8,867 bases of DNA from Flavobacterium sp. Its GTDB lineage: Bacteria; Bacteroidota; Bacteroidia; Flavobacteriales; Flavobacteriaceae. The notes under the pieces were generated by a model, which was not told the DNA's origin, searched no databases, and was given only the letters and a program-made list of their open reading frames with translations. The DNA is taken from the NCBI GenBank assembly GCA_023253295.1, contig JALRGZ010000268.1, forward strand, positions 1-8,867. Direction: 5' to 3'. A program made the translations under genes and the position numbers. This document shows positions 6,543 through 8,867 of this stretch, piece by piece (position 1 is the first letter of the stretch; each line of letters opens with the position of its first letter).

Positions 6543-7676
6543 ATGGTCAAAGATAAAATACAACTTAATACAATTGAAGAAGCAATCGAAGATATCCGTC
6601 AAGGTAAGATTATCTTAGTTGTTGATGACGAAAACAGAGAGAATGAAGGTGATTTTTTAGCTGCTGCAGAAAAAGCAACACCGGAAATGATTAATTTTAT
6701 GGCAACTCATGGTCGTGGATTAATCTGCGCTCCATTAACAGAAAGCCGTTGTAAGGAATTAGGACTTCACGTCATGGTAAGCAACAACACCGACCCTATG
6801 GAAACTGCATTTACTGTTTCAGTTGATTTAAGAGGAAAAGGTGTTACTACAGGTATTTCGGCTTCAGATAGAGCACAAACTATTTTAGCATTAACCGATT
6901 CTACCACAAAACCTCATGACTTAGCCAGACCCGGACATATCTTCCCATTAATTGCAAAAGAAGGTGGTGTATTGAGAAGAACTGGTCATACCGAAGCTGC
7001 AATTGATTTTGCAAGATTAGCTGGATTCAAACCAGCTGGTGTTATCGTTGAAGTAATGAACGAAGACGGTACTATGGCACGCTTACCTCAATTGGTGAAA
7101 ATTGCTAAAAAATTCGATATGAAAATTGTTTCAATCGAAGGATTAGTTGCTTATAGAATGCAACATGATAGCATCATTGTCAAAAAGGAAGATTTTGATA
7201 TCAATACCCGTTTTGGAACTTTCCGTTTGAGAGCTTACGAACAAGTAACCAACAAACAAATCCACATTGCCTTAACAAAAGGAAATTGGAATTTAGGAGA
7301 GCCTATTTTAACCCGAATCCACTCTTCACAAGTAAATAACGACTTATTAGGAACATTAACTAATAACGTAGATCAGCAATTAGATTCCATGTTCCAAATC
7401 ATCAATGAAAATGGTCGCGGTGCTGTTATTTTTATTAACCAAGATATGACAGCTGTTAACTTACTTAGCCGAATTACTGAATTAAAAGCGCTTCAGGCAG
7501 AAGGAACAATGAAAGCTCCTAAAGTAGTTATTGATATTAAGGATTATGGAATTGGAGCTCAAATTTTACATGACCTTGATATTTCTAAAATCCGTTTAGT
7601 ATCGAATTCTCTACAAACTAAGCGCGTTGGAATGATTGGTTACGGTCTTGAAATTACAGAATACATCAATTATTAA
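6543..7676 (+). CDS. ribB: 3,4-dihydroxy-2-butanone 4-phosphate synthase (RibB) fused to a degenerate RibA domain
   Basis: The product is 377 residues with RibBA layout. Residues 9-208 form the DHBP synthase domain, which turns ribulose 5-phosphate into the four-carbon precursor of riboflavin plus formate. Its landmarks are intact: DDENRENEGD at 28-37 (acidic metal-binding loop), TTGISASDR at 102-110, PGHIFPL at 130-136 and RTGHTEA at 146-152. Residues about 220-375 align with GTP cyclohydrolase II but have lost its zinc site. The HSEC motif is HSSQ (260-263), the RCDCG motif is TNNVD (273-277), and the RQEGR motif is NQDMT. The downstream DYGIGAQIL segment is kept. The protein is therefore predicted to be RibB-active and RibA-inactive, so GTP cyclohydrolase II should be encoded elsewhere. 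ATG 6543 lies 1 nt after the LptF/G-type stop. That leaves no room for a private FMN riboswitch. Confidence 0.94.
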   Translation: MVKDKIQLNTIEEAIEDIRQGKIILVVDDENRENEGDFLAAAEKATPEMINFMATHGRGLICAPLTESRCKELGLHVMVSNNTDPMETAFTVSVDLRGKGVTTGISASDRAQTILALTDSTTKPHDLARPGHIFPLIAKEGGVLRRTGHTEAAIDFARLAGFKPAGVIVEVMNEDGTMARLPQLVKIAKKFDMKIVSIEGLVAYRMQHDSIIVKKEDFDINTRFGTFRLRAYEQVTNKQIHIALTKGNWNLGEPILTRIHSSQVNNDLLGTLTNNVDQQLDSMFQIINENGRGAVIFINQDMTAVNLLSRITELKALQAEGTMKAPKVVIDIKDYGIGAQILHDLDISKIRLVSNSLQTKRVGMIGYGLEITEYINY

Positions 7677-7736
7677 TACGTTTTTTTTAAAATTAATTCC
7701 ATAACCCACAGATAACAAAGAACTTAATTTTAAGAT

Positions 7737-7757
7737 AAAAAAAAAGCTCTTTTTTTT
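7737..7757 (+). other. A9-gctc-T8 hairpin-like tract after ribB
   Basis: Nine A (7737-7745), the four bases gctc and eight T (7750-7757) can fold into an all A-T stem of about eight pairs. A small cttaa-tt-ttaag palindrome at 7723-7734 precedes it. It is the only terminator-like element between ribB and the tRNA gene, but the stem is weak because it lacks G-C pairs. It might end the long upstream transcript, or be A/T-rich sequence upstream of the tRNA promoter. The rest of the 155-nt spacer holds no gene. Confidence 0.3.
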
Positions 7758-7791
7758 AACAAAAATGTTTTTTAAATCAATAAAAACATTC

Positions 7792-7799
7792 TATATTTG
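7792..7799 (+). promoter_or_regulatory. Bacteroidota-type -7 promoter box of the tRNA-Ser gene
   Basis: The octamer tatatttg matches TAnnTTTG exactly and ends 32 nt before the mature tRNA 5' end. This leaves room for a short 5' leader for RNase P to remove. No clean TTG -33 element is present; the tgtttttt at about 7766-7773 is the closest candidate. The upstream A/T tracts could act as an UP-like element. This would give the tRNA its own promoter, independent of the ribB transcript. Confidence 0.6.
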
Positions 7800-7831
7800 C
7801 ACTCGCAATCGCGAAACGATTGTAAAATACT

Positions 7832-7916
7832 GGAGAAATGGCAGAGCGGTCGAATGCGGCAGTCTTGAAAACTGTTGACTGTAACAGGTCCGGGGGTTCG
7901 AATCCCTCTTTCTCCG
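7832..7916 (+). tRNA. tRNA-Ser(UGA)
   Basis: An 85-nt class II tRNA. The acceptor stem GGAGAAA (7832-7838) pairs perfectly with TTTCTCC (7909-7915), and the discriminator base is G7916, as serine tRNAs require. The anticodon stem 7859-7863 / 7871-7875 encloses the 7-nt loop cttgaaa, giving anticodon TGA at 7866-7868, which reads UCN codons, chiefly UCA. A long variable arm (about 7876-7891) is diagnostic of Ser/Leu/Tyr tRNAs. The T stem 7892-7896 / 7904-7908 closes the loop ttcgaat. The CCA end is not encoded (ctg follows), so it must be added after transcription. Confidence 0.97.
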
Positions 7917-7924
7917 CTGAAAAC

Positions 7925-7959
7925 AAAGCCTCGTAATTTATTACGAGGCTTTTTCTTTT
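7925..7959 (+). terminator. Strong intrinsic terminator after tRNA-Ser
   Basis: A perfect 12-bp stem, aaagcctcgtaa (7925-7936) with ttacgaggcttt (7941-7952), has a 4-nt loop. The T-rich tail ttttctttt runs to 7959. It starts 9 nt after the tRNA end and should end the tRNA transcript. The A-rich left flank means it could also stop transcription from the other side. Confidence 0.88.
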
Positions 7960-8013
7960 ATCAGACTACAATCAAATCTATACAATTCACAAGAAAAGCT
8001 TATTGATTCTCTA

Positions 8014-8044
8014 TTGGAGGTTAAAAATCAATTGTCTATCTTTA
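8014..8044 (+). promoter_or_regulatory. Possible promoter of the APC permease gene
   Basis: A TTG at 8014-8016 and tatcttta at 8037-8044 (one mismatch to TAnnTTTG, in the last base) are 20 nt apart, a spacing that suits Bacteroidota -33/-7 elements. The box ends 28 nt before the permease ATG. Because a strong terminator lies upstream, the permease needs a promoter within 7960-8072, and this is the best candidate seen. The match is imperfect. Confidence 0.35.
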
Positions 8045-8072
8045 GGAAATTAAGCCTATAATTCTCATAACG

Positions 8073-8867
8073 ATGAACGAAGTTATACACAAAAAACTTA
8101 ATGAGTTACAAGCCACAGCCATTTGCGGAAACGATATTAGCTCTTCCTGCCTTTACGTATCTGCCTTAACCATCATGTATGCAGGACAATATGCTTGGAT
8201 TTCACTGCTTATTGTTGCTGTTGTGCTTTTCTTATTTCGAAAAATATACGGAGAAGTTGTTGGCGCTATTCCGCTAAACGGAGGTGCCTATAATGTCCTT
8301 TTAAATACTTCTTCCAAAAAATTGGCTTCACTTGCAGCTACTCTAACCGTTTTATCTTATATGGCAACTGCTGTAATTTCGGCTTCTGAAGGAATGCATT
8401 ATCTGCATAGTACTTTTTCTTTTATAAATGTGGAAATCACAACTGTTGTTGTACTACTAGCCTTTACTTTTTTAGCTATTTTAGGAATTGGCGAATCAGC
8501 ATTTGTAGCGGTAATTATTTTTATTATTCATTTAGCAACATTGAGTTTATTAGTATTTGCTTCTGCTTGGTTTTTATTCAATCACGGATTAGAAATATTT
8601 CAGCTCAACTGGGAACTTCCCCTTACTTCAGAAGGAATTCCTCATGCTCTTTTTTTAGGTTTTGCAGCAGCAATGCTTGGAATATCCGGTTTTGAAAGCT
8701 CGGCTAATTTTGTTGAAGAACAAGAACAGGGTGTGTTCCCAAAAACACTTCGCAATATGTGGGGAATTGTTAGTTTTTTCAATCCAATATTGGCCTTATT
8801 AATTATTTGTATTATCCCTTTAACACAGGTTGGAGAACATCAGGAATCTCTTTTAGCCTTTTTAGGG
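8073..8867 (+). CDS. APC-superfamily amino acid/polyamine permease, N-terminal part
   Basis: The gene begins at ATG 8073 and stays open for 265 codons to the window edge, so its C-terminus is missing. The protein is strongly hydrophobic, with membrane segments at about 12-36, 40-56, 84-104, 122-139, 143-168, 190-211 and 230-250. The first helix carries the broken-helix segment CGNDISSSCLYVSAL (18-32), and the sixth contains GFAAAMLGISGFESSANFVEE (196-216). Both match the substrate-binding unwound helices TM1 and TM6 of the APC fold (COG0531-type permeases). Such proteins import or exchange amino acids or related amines across the inner membrane; the substrate cannot be read from this fragment. 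It is separated from the tRNA by a terminator and probably has its own promoter. ATG 8073 fits because the conserved TM1 starts about 10 residues later. Confidence 0.9.
   Translation, partial: MNEVIHKKLNELQATAICGNDISSSCLYVSALTIMYAGQYAWISLLIVAVVLFLFRKIYGEVVGAIPLNGGAYNVLLNTSSKKLASLAATLTVLSYMATAVISASEGMHYLHSTFSFINVEITTVVVLLAFTFLAILGIGESAFVAVIIFIIHLATLSLLVFASAWFLFNHGLEIFQLNWELPLTSEGIPHALFLGFAAAMLGISGFESSANFVEEQEQGVFPKTLRNMWGIVSFFNPILALLIICIIPLTQVGEHQESLLAFLG

Noticed and set aside
6510..6545. FMN riboswitch upstream of ribB
   Set aside because: The gene starts 1 nt after the preceding stop, so no leader space exists, and no RFN-like conserved blocks are seen in the upstream coding sequence.
7832..7960. 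Integrated mobile element or att site at the tRNA-Ser gene
   Set aside because: The tRNA is complete, has its own terminator, and no direct repeat of its 3' end or integrase gene is present in the window.
1..8867. CRISPR array, insertion sequence, toxin-antitoxin or defence system
   Set aside because: No regularly spaced repeats, transposase, or defence-type genes were found. The window is almost fully accounted for by housekeeping genes.

Overview
The window looks like chromosomal DNA of a Flavobacterium-like member of the Bacteroidota. It is AT-rich, and all recognisable genes lie on the + strand. Start codons are preceded by A/T-rich sequence with no clear Shine-Dalgarno motif. Two promoter-like sites match the Bacteroidota -7 consensus TAnnTTTG. 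The proteins read like flavobacterial core-genome products. The genus is inferred from family knowledge, not proven here.

Layout. Positions 2-76 are the tail of a 2-Cys peroxiredoxin, followed by a hairpin terminator. Next come a small thioredoxin with a WCGNC active site (236-544), an imperfect 31-nt inverted repeat, a small helical protein that resembles DUF6952 (627-884), and a second terminator. A TAnnTTTG promoter then introduces a tightly packed series of six genes (1068-7676): thiol peroxidase tpx, diacylglycerol/undecaprenol kinase dgkA, the DNA translocase ftsK, a LolA-like periplasmic lipoprotein carrier, a single LptF/LptG-type permease with an enlarged periplasmic region, and a RibB enzyme fused to a decayed RibA domain. 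Gaps inside this series are 1 to 21 nt, so one transcript is likely. A tRNA-Ser(UGA) gene follows with its own promoter-like box and a strong terminator. The window ends inside an APC-superfamily permease gene.

How the genes work together. Peroxiredoxin, thioredoxin and Tpx form a peroxide-detoxification cluster in which thioredoxin is the plausible reductant of both peroxidases. dgkA, lolA and lptFG serve the cell envelope (lipid recycling, lipoprotein transport, LPS transport), and ftsK couples chromosome segregation to division. ribB supplies a riboflavin precursor.

I found no CRISPR array, insertion sequence, prophage or clearly new multi-gene system. The most rewarding second looks are the loss of every RibA zinc ligand in the RibB fusion, the roughly 110-residue extra region in the LptF/G-type protein, the small protein of unknown function within the redox cluster, and the inverted repeat just upstream of it.
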